Assembly (NCBI GenBank): GCA_025449435.1
Contig: JANWJO010000133.1
Coordinates: 1 to 31,567 of the forward strand
Direction: 5' to 3'
Length of the DNA stretch: 31,567 nucleotides
Source of the DNA: Chloroflexota bacterium
Lineage (GTDB): Bacteria; Chloroflexota; UBA4733
Position 1 is the first letter of the stretch. The number at the start of each line of letters is the position of its first letter. The position numbers and the translations under genes were made by a program. A model generated the notes under the pieces. The model was not told the origin of the DNA, searched no databases, and saw only the letters and a list, made by a program, of their open reading frames with translations. Of this stretch, positions 1-7,471 are shown in pieces.

Positions 1-1170
1 GATGATGATGCCGGCGCAGTCGAACGCGTTGGCGCTGTAAGCGCCGATGTCGCTCTTGTACGCGGCGGTGTAGTCGGTGATGAACTGCTTGGCTGCGGGC
101 AGCGCGTTGGCATACACCGCAGCGACCGTGTAGTAGGCGTTATCGGCGGCAGCACCCGCATCCTTGATGAATGTTGCGTCGCTGATGCCGTCACCCGCCA
201 CATAGGGGATGGCGGCCATACCGGCGTCGGCCATTTGCGCGCGGAAAAGGCCGCCGCCGTTAGAAGACGTGCCACCAAAGTACACGACGTCCGGCGACAT
301 GCTCTGAATCTTGGTGATCAGCGACTTGAAGTCGGTCTGCCCCTTGGTGAAGTGCTCATGCCCGAGCACTTTGCCGCCCTTTTTCGTGAATTCGGCTGAG
401 TATGTATCAGCGATGCCTGCGCCGTAGGTTTCGTTGTCGTCAACAATGAACACGGCCTTCTTGCCGAGGGTATCAATGGTGAAGTCGGCGCCGGCAGGGC
501 CTTGAATGTCGTCGGTGGTGCAGACGCGGAAGTAGGCAATCTTGGTGGGGTTGGACGTGCGCAGCTTGTCCCCGCCGAACTCCGGCTTGGTGAGTCCCTG
601 GTTCGTGTTCGAGGGGCTGATCTGCGCGAGGCCCGCTTCATTGGTGAGGGGAATCTCCGCCTGCGCCACGTTGCTATTAAAGGGGCCGACCACCCCAATG
701 ACCTGCTTATCCTGAATGAACGTCTGGATGTTGCGGGCGCCCTGCTGCGGGTCGTGCACGCCATTGACCGCATCGTCGAGCGGGGTGGCCACGAACGTGA
801 CGCCGGGCACGAGTTGCTTGTCGTTGGCTTGTTGAATCGCGAGCTTGGCACCGTTCATGGCCGGTACGCCGTCACTACCATCGGCGCCGGTGATCGGCAA
901 GTCGATACCGATCTTCCAGATGGTAGCGGCAGCAGCAGCGGCACTGGTGGTGACGGCCGCGGCGCTGGTAGTCGCCGCTGCCGCGGAGCTAGTTACCGCG
1001 GCGGCGCTGGTGGCAACTGCTGCTGCCGAACTGGTCACTGCTGCAGCGGCACTGGTGGCACTCGAAACGGCAGTGCCGGCCCCGCAGGCTGCCAGTAAAG
1101 CGGCACTCGCGGCGCCGGCACCAATGGACAGTACGCGGCTCAGTACTTGACGACGGGACTGAAGAGACAC
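1..1170 (-). CDS. Branched-chain amino-acid-type ABC transporter substrate-binding lipoprotein (3' end cut by window)
   Basis: Reading on the minus strand from a GTG at 1170 gives 390 codons that run off the window. GGAGAGG lies 9 nt upstream of the GTG. The N-terminus has an Arg-Arg pair (residues 6-7), a hydrophobic stretch and a lipobox LLAAC with the lipidation Cys at residue 29, so a Tat-like lipoprotein export signal is plausible. Residues 33-83 are a low-complexity Ala/Ser/Thr/Val linker built from irregular 6-8 residue units. From residue 85 the protein matches periplasmic-binding type I proteins of the LivJ/Leu-Ile-Val family: IGIDLPITGADG at the start, GVVGPFNSNVA, the VFIVDDNETYG strand and PDVVYFGGTSSNG. 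It should bind a small ligand outside the membrane and hand it to an ABC permease not seen here. The ligand cannot be told from sequence; amides, amino acids and aromatic compounds are all used by this family. Confidence 0.9.
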   Translation of the reverse strand, partial: MSLQSRRQVLSRVLSIGAGAASAALLAACGAGTAVSSATSAAAAVTSSAAAVATSAAAVTSSAAAATTSAAAVTTSAAAAAATIWKIGIDLPITGADGSDGVPAMNGAKLAIQQANDKQLVPGVTFVATPLDDAVNGVHDPQQGARNIQTFIQDKQVIGVVGPFNSNVAQAEIPLTNEAGLAQISPSNTNQGLTKPEFGGDKLRTSNPTKIAYFRVCTTDDIQGPAGADFTIDTLGKKAVFIVDDNETYGAGIADTYSAEFTKKGGKVLGHEHFTKGQTDFKSLITKIQSMSPDVVYFGGTSSNGGGLFRAQMADAGMAAIPYVAGDGISDATFIKDAGAAADNAYYTVAAVYANALPAAKQFITDYTAAYKSDIGAYSANAFDCAGIII

Positions 1171-1335
1171 CTTGGATATCCTCTCCGATGCGCAAACGCA
1201 TCGATATACGCGGCAAACGGCCTTCACCCGTCCCGCCGCATTTCTGTTGCACACTACCCGATTCCAACTTGCCGTTGACGCGCGTTAATGCGCGCGGACG
1301 CATCTTGCGACGTAGCTAGTTGGTGACCCAAATGA
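1171..1335 (-). other. Long 5' leader of the substrate-binding protein gene with two hairpins
   Basis: The stretch between the predicted transcription start (about 1335) and the GTG at 1170 holds two inverted repeats. One is CGCGCG/CGCGCG with a 6-nt loop at 1279-1296. The other is CGATGCG/CGCATCG with a 4-nt loop at 1186-1203, directly upstream of the ribosome binding site. I recognise no known riboswitch class. The second hairpin sits where it could influence ribosome access, but this is inference. Confidence 0.45.
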
Positions 1336-1341
1336 CGCACG

Positions 1342-1370
1342 ATTATAAGTAATGGCACGGCTGTTGTAAA
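1342..1370 (-). promoter_or_regulatory. Sigma-70-type promoter for the substrate-binding protein
   Basis: On the minus strand TTTACA (1370-1365) is followed after 17 nt by a perfect TATAAT (1347-1342). The start point should be near 1335, about 165 nt before the GTG start. The 1371-1472 stretch between this promoter and the end of the trp operon holds only a short GTGGCA/TGCCAC inverted repeat (1405-1417) without a U-tract. Confidence 0.75.
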
Positions 1371-1472
1371 GCAGACAGTGACCTCGCCAGGTTGACTTCA
1401 CAACGTGGCAATGCCACATCTTGTGCCACTATTGGGGCAGAAGTGACCTCTCACTCATAGCAATGGCAGCGC

Positions 1473-2411
1473 TTAGGTCACCGCGAGCCGCCGCCGGAGC
1501 AACAAAACGGTGTTACCCTGGGCCATGAGCACCCCTGCCAGGACGATTACGCCACCCACCGGCTGATTCCAGGTCAGCGGCTCGCCGAGAATGAGCACGC
1601 CAGCAGCCGTAGCGATGACGGGCAAAACATAGGTAATCGTCGTGCTGCGGGATGGCCCGATGTCTCGGATCAAGCTGTAGTTCAACACGTAGGCCAGCCC
1701 TGTGCCCAGAATGCCCAGCACCAACACACTACTGACGGCGGTCCAGTGCAAGTTGACCGGTGGAAGCGACAGGAAGGGCACAAATACCGCGAACTCGGCC
1801 GAAGCGCACAATAGCTGCCCGGCCGACAGTGAAAACCCGGAGATGCCTCGACTGGTCAAGTGCTTTCGAATGTAGGGATAGCCGACGGCGTACGAAGTAG
1901 ACGCGGCGAGGCACGCGAGGTTGCCGAGCAACGCCTGGCCGCCAAGCCCGCGCCAGGCGCCGAGCACAATCAGCACGCCGGCGAAACCCAGGAACAAGCC
2001 AGCAATGCGATCGCGCCCCGGCTTGTCTGCCGGTAAGGTGAGCATCACCAAGAGCATGGTGGAGAGTGATGTGGTGGCATTCCAAATGCCGGCGACTGCG
2101 GAGGTCACCATCGTTTCGCCCAGGGCAAATAACGAAAACGGAATGACATTGACCAGGAGCGCGACGAACGCCAGATGGAGCCAGACTACCGGATCAGTTG
2201 GCAACTTTTCACGCCGCCAAAGCTGCAGAATAACCAGTGTCGCCGCACCAAACACGGTGCGGCCCATAGCAACTTGCAACGGCGCAAAGCTCCCCAAGCC
2301 CAACTTGATAAAGAAGAAGCTCAGGCCCCAAATCGAGGACAGCGCGATGAACCGTACCGGCCACGGGAAGCCTTGCGCCGGCGCTGTGGATGAGGGCTCA
2401 GGCACCGGCAA
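1473..2411 (-). CDS. EamA/DMT-family transporter, last gene of the trp operon
   Basis: This 312-residue inner-membrane protein has about ten hydrophobic segments in two homologous halves, as in the drug/metabolite transporter superfamily (EamA). Typical features are the WGLSFFFIKLGL segment after the first helix, the first-half motif ending in GVLIVLGAW and the second-half pattern YVLPVIATAAGVLILGEPLTW. The assigned start is a TTG at 2411 that overlaps the trpA stop by 14 nt; a GTG two codons later is an alternative, and no strong Shine-Dalgarno site decides between them. The overlap implies co-transcription with trp genes under the T-box leader. DMT members include the aromatic amino acid exporter YddG and the threonine exporter RhtA, so a tryptophan-related substrate is suggested by context only. 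Direction and substrate are unknown. Confidence 0.88.
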   Translation of the reverse strand: MPVPEPSSTAPAQGFPWPVRFIALSSIWGLSFFFIKLGLGSFAPLQVAMGRTVFGAATLVILQLWRREKLPTDPVVWLHLAFVALLVNVIPFSLFALGETMVTSAVAGIWNATTSLSTMLLVMLTLPADKPGRDRIAGLFLGFAGVLIVLGAWRGLGGQALLGNLACLAASTSYAVGYPYIRKHLTSRGISGFSLSAGQLLCASAEFAVFVPFLSLPPVNLHWTAVSSVLVLGILGTGLAYVLNYSLIRDIGPSRSTTITYVLPVIATAAGVLILGEPLTWNQPVGGVIVLAGVLMAQGNTVLLLRRRLAVT

Positions 2412-3228
2412 GGATCGCGCCCTGGCCGGAGTGAAGGCCGCTTGCTACGCTACTCATGGATCGTGCGTACGCCTCGACGACCTCCAGCCGCCTCTCTACC
2501 GGAGTGCGTTCGAGCAGCGAGACGAACGCGCTCCCCACGAAGGCAGCCTCAACGTACTTGCCTACTTCCATGACCTGTGCTGGCGTGCCAATGCCAAAGC
2601 CTGCACCGAGAGGTAGCTGCGTATGCTGGCGCACGCGCTGAAAGAACGGCGGCAGGTCTGCAGGTAGCGACGTGCGTTCGCCGGTGACGCCCCGTACGGT
2701 GACGCAATAGACAAAGCCAGCGGTTTGCGCGCAGATCGTGGCGATGCGGCGCTCGCTCGAGTTCGTCGCCACGAGAAAGGCCAGGTCGAGCCGAGCGTGT
2801 TGGGCGGCTGCCGCAAATTCCTGAGCTTCTTCAGGTGGCAGGTCGGGGACGATGACGCCATTGACCCCCGCATCTACGGCTGCCGCGCAAAACCGGGCGA
2901 GCCCATACTGCAGGAAAGGGTTGTAATAGCCCATAAACACCAGCGGTGTCGTTACACGCTGGCGGCACTCCCGGGCGATGTCTAGGCACTTGGCGAGTGT
3001 GACCCCATTGGCGAGCGCCCGCTGCCCCGATCGCTGGACCGCCACGCCATCGGCGATCGGATCGGAAAAAGGGATGCCGAATTCGATGACGCTAGCGCCG
3101 CCACGTGTGAGCGCCTCCACCACATCCGGCGTCGCATCCAGCTCTGGAAAGCCCGCCGTGACATATGGCATGAAAGCGACGTGCCCGCGCGTCGACGCTG
3201 CTTGAATCGCCTGGGTTGTGGCCGACAC
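2398..3228 (-). CDS. trpA: Tryptophan synthase alpha subunit
   Basis: TrpA cleaves indole-3-glycerol phosphate to indole and glyceraldehyde 3-phosphate and passes indole to TrpB through the alpha-beta tunnel. The (beta/alpha)8 hallmarks are present: FMPYVTAGFP near the N-terminus, IEFGIPFSDPIADG with the catalytic Glu and Asp, PDLPPEEA and the loop VTVRGVTG. The GTG at 3228 is preferred because TAAGGAG, which includes the trpB stop, ends 8 nt before it. The GTG at 3237 overlaps that same site. With the 3228 start the catalytic residues are E49 and D60, the same numbers as in E. coli TrpA. Length is 276 residues, normal for the family. The 3' end overlaps the transporter start, and trpB lies directly upstream. 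Cytoplasmic. Confidence 0.97.
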   Translation of the reverse strand: MSATTQAIQAASTRGHVAFMPYVTAGFPELDATPDVVEALTRGGASVIEFGIPFSDPIADGVAVQRSGQRALANGVTLAKCLDIARECRQRVTTPLVFMGYYNPFLQYGLARFCAAAVDAGVNGVIVPDLPPEEAQEFAAAAQHARLDLAFLVATNSSERRIATICAQTAGFVYCVTVRGVTGERTSLPADLPPFFQRVRQHTQLPLGAGFGIGTPAQVMEVGKYVEAAFVGSAFVSLLERTPVERRLEVVEAYARSMSSVASGLHSGQGAILAGA

Positions 3229-3236
3229 GCCGCTCA

Positions 3237-3243
3237 CTCCTTA
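3237..3243 (-). promoter_or_regulatory. Ribosome binding site that decides the trpA start
   Basis: TAAGGAG combines the trpB stop codon with a Shine-Dalgarno site, 8 nt before GTG at 3228. It argues against the overlapping GTG at 3237. Confidence 0.7.
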
Positions 3244-4440
3244 ATCCAGACCCAACACGTGGAGGACGGTGGGCATATCCTTGTCGCCCCGCCCGGAGAG
3301 GTTGACGAGCACCGGGCCATCGCGCTGTTCGGCGCGTGATGCCGAGAGCCAGGCGAGTGCGTGTGACGACTCCAGTGCCGGCAGGATGCCTTCGGTGCGC
3401 GCCAAGAGCTGGAAGGCTTCCAAAGCCTGGTCGTCGGTGACGCCAACGTAGCGAGCGCGACCACTGTCGGCTAAGAAGCAATGCTCCGGACCGACGCCAG
3501 GGTAGTCGAGGCCGGCCGAAATGGAATGTGTCTCACGAATCTGTCCGTCTGCGTCCTGCAGCACGTAGGTGCGGGCGCCGTGCAGCACACCAACGCCGCC
3601 TGCCGAAATCGACGCAGCATGCTCCAAGCTATCCAGACCGTGTCCTGCAGCCTCTACTCCAGTAAGCTTCACAGAAGGATCGGCCACAAATGCCGAGAAA
3701 ATACCCATAGCGTTACTACCGCCGCCGACACAAGCCACGACCTCAGCCGGAAGGCGCCCAGTGAGCTCCAGCATTTGGGTACGGGCTTCACGGCCGATGA
3801 CCGATTGCAACTGACGGGTCATGGTCGGGTACGGATGTGGCCCCGCTACGGTGCCAAAGACGTAAAACGTGGTGTCTGACGTCGCAGCCCAGTCGCGCAT
3901 CGCCTCGTTGATGGCGTCTTTGAGCGTGCGGCTGCCAGCATCTACGCTATACACGGTGGTCCCAAGGAGTTTCATCCGCTGTACATTGGCAGCTTGACGC
4001 CGGATGTCTTCGCTACCCATGTACACCACACACTCGAGTCCGAGCATCGCAGCAGCGGTAGCTGTCGCCACGCCGTGCATGCCGGCGCCCGTCTCGGCGA
4101 TGAGGCGGCTCTTGCCCATACGCACGGCGAGAAGCGCCTGGCCGAGCGCGCTGTTGATCTTGTGCGCCCCCGTGTGGGCGAGGTCTTCCCGCTTCAGGAA
4201 AACGCTCATCCCTGTCGCCTGCGACAGCCGTTCCGCCGGATACACAGGCGTCGGCCGCCCAACGTAATGCTTGAGCAACCAGTCGAGTCGCTGATGGAAA
4301 CTGGGATCTGCCCAGGCAGTGGCAAATGCCGTTTCCAGTTCTTCGAGCGGCGCCATGAGCAGTTCCGACACGTAGCGTCCACCGAAGCGGCCAAAGTATC
4401 CAGTGCGCACGCCAGCCTGCGCTTGGGCAGCCACAGTCAT
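3241..4440 (-). CDS. trpB: Tryptophan synthase beta subunit
   Basis: TrpB is the PLP enzyme that condenses indole with L-serine to give L-tryptophan. The 399-residue protein has the N-terminal [13 protein letters not shown] motif of the canonical TrpB1 class, the PLP lysine in HTGAHKIN (K94), the catalytic Glu in [11 protein letters not shown] (E116), the phosphate-binding glycine loop GGGSNAMG and a C-terminal NLSGRGDKD motif. The family usually has Gln rather than Met in AETGAGQHG; this substitution is visible but of unknown effect. The ATG at 4440 overlaps the trpF stop as ATGA, so translation is probably coupled. It acts with TrpA, encoded immediately downstream. Confidence 0.98.
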   Translation of the reverse strand: MTVAAQAQAGVRTGYFGRFGGRYVSELLMAPLEELETAFATAWADPSFHQRLDWLLKHYVGRPTPVYPAERLSQATGMSVFLKREDLAHTGAHKINSALGQALLAVRMGKSRLIAETGAGMHGVATATAAAMLGLECVVYMGSEDIRRQAANVQRMKLLGTTVYSVDAGSRTLKDAINEAMRDWAATSDTTFYVFGTVAGPHPYPTMTRQLQSVIGREARTQMLELTGRLPAEVVACVGGGSNAMGIFSAFVADPSVKLTGVEAAGHGLDSLEHAASISAGGVGVLHGARTYVLQDADGQIRETHSISAGLDYPGVGPEHCFLADSGRARYVGVTDDQALEAFQLLARTEGILPALESSHALAWLSASRAEQRDGPVLVNLSGRGDKDMPTVLHVLGLD

Positions 4441-5075
4441 CGCAGTATCCCTTTAACGGCGGCGACAAAGGCCGCGATGCGCAGCGGATCCTGTGTGCCA
4501 TTGGTCTCGATGCCGCTGCTGACATCGACGCCATCTGGTTGCACCGCGGCGATGGCCTGCACGACGTTCTCGGGAGACAGCCCTCCGGCCAGGAATACCT
4601 GCGGCCGCTCAGCCTGTGCCACGATGCGCTGCGCGAGGGTCCAATCGGTCTGTTGACCAGAACCACCCCATCCCACGCCACTGGGCTCCAGGAGGGCTGC
4701 AAACACCTGCGCGTCCAATCGAGGTAGCTCTGGGTGTTGCACGGTCGGCCGGAAAGCCCGAATGACTGGCCGCTTGAGGTGCAGCACATCCGTTGCTGAC
4801 TCCTGACCGGAGAGCTGCACTAGATCGAGTCCGCAGTGCTGGGCGATTTCATTGATCTGGTGAGGTGACGTATTGACGAAGATGCCGACGGCACGGATGC
4901 TGGAGCGCCGCTGCAACTGCCCCAAGATGCTGCGCGCTGTCTCCGGGGCGACATAACGCCGCGCCGGTGGATGGAATATGAAGCCTATGAAATCAGCTCC
5001 CGCCCCGACGGCAGCTTCAGCGCCGACGATATCGCGCGTGCCGCAAATCTTCACCAGAGCTGGGGGCTTAAGCAC
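4437..5075 (-). CDS. trpF: Phosphoribosylanthranilate isomerase
   Basis: TrpF converts N-(5'-phosphoribosyl)anthranilate to the CdRP intermediate of tryptophan synthesis. From the GTG at 5075 the protein has 212 residues and begins, as expected, just before VKICGTRD, which carries the catalytic Cys. GGGGAG lies 8 nt upstream of this GTG, and the start overlaps the trpC stop by 8 nt. A longer reading to 5126 only adds out-of-family residues. Other family marks are [17 protein letters not shown], the GGSGQQTDW phosphate loop and [11 protein letters not shown]. The position just before the phosphate loop that is normally Asp (general acid) reads Glu in ALLEPSG, which may be a conservative change or an alignment shift. 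Confidence 0.95.
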   Translation of the reverse strand: MLKPPALVKICGTRDIVGAEAAVGAGADFIGFIFHPPARRYVAPETARSILGQLQRRSSIRAVGIFVNTSPHQINEIAQHCGLDLVQLSGQESATDVLHLKRPVIRAFRPTVQHPELPRLDAQVFAALLEPSGVGWGGSGQQTDWTLAQRIVAQAERPQVFLAGGLSPENVVQAIAAVQPDGVDVSSGIETNGTQDPLRIAAFVAAVKGILR

Positions 5076-5862
5076 TGCCGGCTCTCCCCGCCTGCACCAG
5101 TGCGGCGACGGCCGCGCCAGGATCATCGGCGGTCACAAAGGCTTCGCCAACGAGCACCGCATTGACGCCCCACTCCTTGACCCTGCCAACGTCAACAGGA
5201 GTCTTGATGCCACTCTCGCTCACCGAGGTCATGCCGCTAGGCATGTAACCCATAAGTTCCTCGGTAGTGTCCAGATCCACCTGGAAGGTGTGTAAATCAC
5301 GGTTGTTGATGCCGATGATGTCCGCACCGGCGTTGAGGGCACGGTCCACCTCAACTCTGGTGTGTACCTCTACTAGCGCCTGCAGGCCCACCTGGTTGGT
5401 CAGCCGCAAGAAATAGTCGAGTTCCACATCCGTCAACACGGCGGCGATCAGGAGCAAGGCATCAGCATTGCGCGCGCGCGCTTCAAAGATTTGGTAGTCG
5501 TCGACGATAAAATCCTTACGCAGCACCGGCACGGTGGTCAAGGCGTGTACCTGCGCCAGGTCGTTCATGCTGCCATGGAAGTGGCGCGCCTCCGTGAGCA
5601 CCGATATCGCGGCTGCACCGTGTTCGGCGTAAACCGGCCCAAGCCAGCGCGCATCGAGGTCTTCACGCAGCACACCCTTGGTCGGTGAGGCACGCTTGAT
5701 TTCTGCAATCACATTCACATACCCGTTAACACGCAATGCCTCGCGAAAGTTGCGTGCCGGTGGCTTCGACTCGATGATCTTATCGAGCAGACGTCTGGGG
5801 ACCGCACCGCGCGAACGGTCGAGGTCAGCACGCCGGTGGGCGACGATCTCATCCAGGATCAT
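5068..5862 (-). CDS. trpC: Indole-3-glycerol phosphate synthase
   Basis: TrpC closes the indole ring, turning CdRP into indole-3-glycerol phosphate with loss of CO2. The 264-residue single-domain protein contains VIAEIKRASPTKG (E54, K56), the general-acid lysine in LRKDF (K116), the catalytic Glu in LVEVH (E165), GINNRDL and SVSESGI, all at spacings normal for this (beta/alpha)8 enzyme. It is not fused to TrpF, unlike the E. coli enzyme. The ATG overlaps the trpD stop as ATGA, and the TAA lies inside the first codons of trpF, so translational coupling runs through this part of the operon. Confidence 0.98.
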   Translation of the reverse strand: MILDEIVAHRRADLDRSRGAVPRRLLDKIIESKPPARNFREALRVNGYVNVIAEIKRASPTKGVLREDLDARWLGPVYAEHGAAAISVLTEARHFHGSMNDLAQVHALTTVPVLRKDFIVDDYQIFEARARNADALLLIAAVLTDVELDYFLRLTNQVGLQALVEVHTRVEVDRALNAGADIIGINNRDLHTFQVDLDTTEELMGYMPSGMTSVSESGIKTPVDVGRVKEWGVNAVLVGEAFVTADDPGAAVAALVQAGRAGSA

Positions 5863-6869
5863 CGGCCGTCGCCGTTCGCTGCAAGCTTTTCAAGCGTCGC
5901 CGCTGCGTGCCCTGAATGCACTGATTCACGGGCGACCTCGATGCCGTTCATGATCGATGAAACAGCACCAGCGGCATACAGGGCGGCGCCGGCGCTGAGC
6001 ACCACCACATCGAGCGGTGCTCCCGGCTTCCCTGCCAGCACGTCGCGCGCAATGCCGGCGTTGGTCTGGACATCGCCACCGCGCAAGGCGTCCGCTGGCT
6101 GCACCGTCAGCCCAAACTGCTCGGGCACGACTTGATACTCCTGTACTTGGTCGCCGCGCACTTCCCAGACATCGGTGGCGTCGGACAAGGAGAACTCATC
6201 CATACGCCCGCCGCCGCACACCACGAGCGTGTGATCCGTACCGAGGAGCGCCAGCGCCTGCGCAATCTTGCTGGCGCTGACCTTGTCCGGCGCACCGAGC
6301 AACTGGTGCCGCGCACCCGCGGGATTGGTGAGCGGCCCAAGCAGGTTAAAGGCTGTGCGTACACCAATCTCTCGACGCAACGGGCCAGCGAACTTCATAC
6401 TGGGGTGATACAGGTTGGCAAACATGAAGCCAAAGCCCGTGTCCCGGATAGATTGTGCCACCTCGACAGGGGACAACTGTATTTTGACGCCAAGGGCTTC
6501 GAGCACGTCAGCGCTGCCGCACATACTGCTGGCAGCACGGTTGCCGTGCTTCGCCACCGGCTGGCCAGATGCGGCCACCACGAGTGCCGCGATAGTCGAA
6601 ATGTTGAACGTGTGCTGGCCATCTCCGCCAGTCCCACAGGTATCCACGACGTGTGCCGGTGCAACAACTGGCATCACATGCGCCCGCATGGTGCTGGCGA
6701 ATCCGCTAAGTTCCTCTGGCGTTTCACCTTTCAGTCGCAGCGCCACCATCAGGGCCCCGAATTGCGCCGGCGTGGCCTCACCAAGCAAGATCTCGCGCAT
6801 TACTTGGGCCGCTTGTTCACGATGGAGCGACCGACCATCGGTCACGATACCAATCGCTTCACGAATCAT
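5859..6869 (-). CDS. trpD: Anthranilate phosphoribosyltransferase
   Basis: TrpD transfers phosphoribose from PRPP to anthranilate. The start is the ATG at 6869, which overlaps the trpG stop as ATGA and leads straight into the helical N-terminal domain; an upstream extension in the same frame lies inside trpG and is not family-like. The 336 residues include the PRPP-binding DTCGTGGDG loop (GTGGD at 79-83), FNIST, KHGNRAASSMCGSADVLEALG, the anthranilate-site segment FMFANLYHPSMK and RTAFNLLGPLTNPAGA. Length and motif order are normal. It is not fused to TrpG. Confidence 0.98.
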   Translation of the reverse strand: MIREAIGIVTDGRSLHREQAAQVMREILLGEATPAQFGALMVALRLKGETPEELSGFASTMRAHVMPVVAPAHVVDTCGTGGDGQHTFNISTIAALVVAASGQPVAKHGNRAASSMCGSADVLEALGVKIQLSPVEVAQSIRDTGFGFMFANLYHPSMKFAGPLRREIGVRTAFNLLGPLTNPAGARHQLLGAPDKVSASKIAQALALLGTDHTLVVCGGGRMDEFSLSDATDVWEVRGDQVQEYQVVPEQFGLTVQPADALRGGDVQTNAGIARDVLAGKPGAPLDVVVLSAGAALYAAGAVSSIMNGIEVARESVHSGHAAATLEKLAANGDGR

Positions 6870-7471
6870 CGGCGTCCCTCCACATTCACAGGCGCGCGCA
6901 CGCGCAAGAAATTGGCCAGCAGGTCTTTTCCCCGAGGGGTGCCAATGCTCTCGGGGTGAAATTGAATGCCAGCGGTCGGAAACTCCTTGTGGCGGACTCC
7001 CATCACCAACCCGTCCTCTGTCCATGCGTTCACGACGAGACAGGCTGGTAACTCGACTTGTTCACCCATCAAGGAGTGGTAGCGCATGCCATCGAGCGGT
7101 GAAGGCACACCAGCGAACAGGCCAGTCCCGTCATGCAGCACCTGCCACACCTTGCCGTGTACCGGAAAGGGGGCGCGCGTGATCCGGCCACCATACACGT
7201 GAATGATGCCTTGATGGCCGAGGCACACGCCGAGAATAGGGACTCGCGGGCCCAACTGCCGGATGACCGTCGAACACACACCGAAATAACGCGGATCATC
7301 GGGAGAGCCGGGGCCGGGCGATATCACAATGTGCTCTGGACCGGCAGCCTCGATGGCGTCGAGTGTCACCTCATCGTTGCGGACGACCTCCGGCGCCGCG
7401 CCGAGCTCGCCGAGGTACTGGTACAGGGTGTACGTAAACGAGTCGTAGTTGTCGATGATGAGCGTCTTCAT
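6866..7471 (-). CDS. trpG: Anthranilate synthase component II (glutamine amidotransferase)
   Basis: TrpG hydrolyses glutamine and delivers ammonia to TrpE. The 201-residue class I amidotransferase starts at ATG 7471, which overlaps the trpE stop as ATGA; codons further upstream lie inside trpE. Visible motifs are IIDNYDSFTY at the N-terminus, ISPGPGSP, the nucleophile elbow GVCLGHQ (C83) and the FHPES motif giving the other triad residues (H172, E174). In many bacteria this subunit also serves aminodeoxychorismate synthase (pabA). No second amidotransferase is visible here, so a shared role is possible. Confidence 0.97.
   Translation of the reverse strand: MKTLIIDNYDSFTYTLYQYLGELGAAPEVVRNDEVTLDAIEAAGPEHIVISPGPGSPDDPRYFGVCSTVIRQLGPRVPILGVCLGHQGIIHVYGGRITRAPFPVHGKVWQVLHDGTGLFAGVPSPLDGMRYHSLMGEQVELPACLVVNAWTEDGLVMGVRHKEFPTAGIQFHPESIGTPRGKDLLANFLRVRAPVNVEGRR

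Noticed and set aside
502..1150. Plus-strand frames of 101 and 198 codons opposite the substrate-binding protein
   Set aside because: They are antisense to the lipoprotein gene. Their Ala- and Gly-rich composition only mirrors its linker repeat.
4013..4789. A 258-codon frame on the minus strand across the trpF/trpB boundary
   Set aside because: It is a shifted reading of trpB and trpF, both of which have complete catalytic motifs and normal lengths in their own frames.
5859..7025. Longer trpD starting at 7025
   Set aside because: The extra 52 residues lie inside trpG and do not resemble the family. The ATG at 6869 overlaps the trpG stop as ATGA, like its neighbours.
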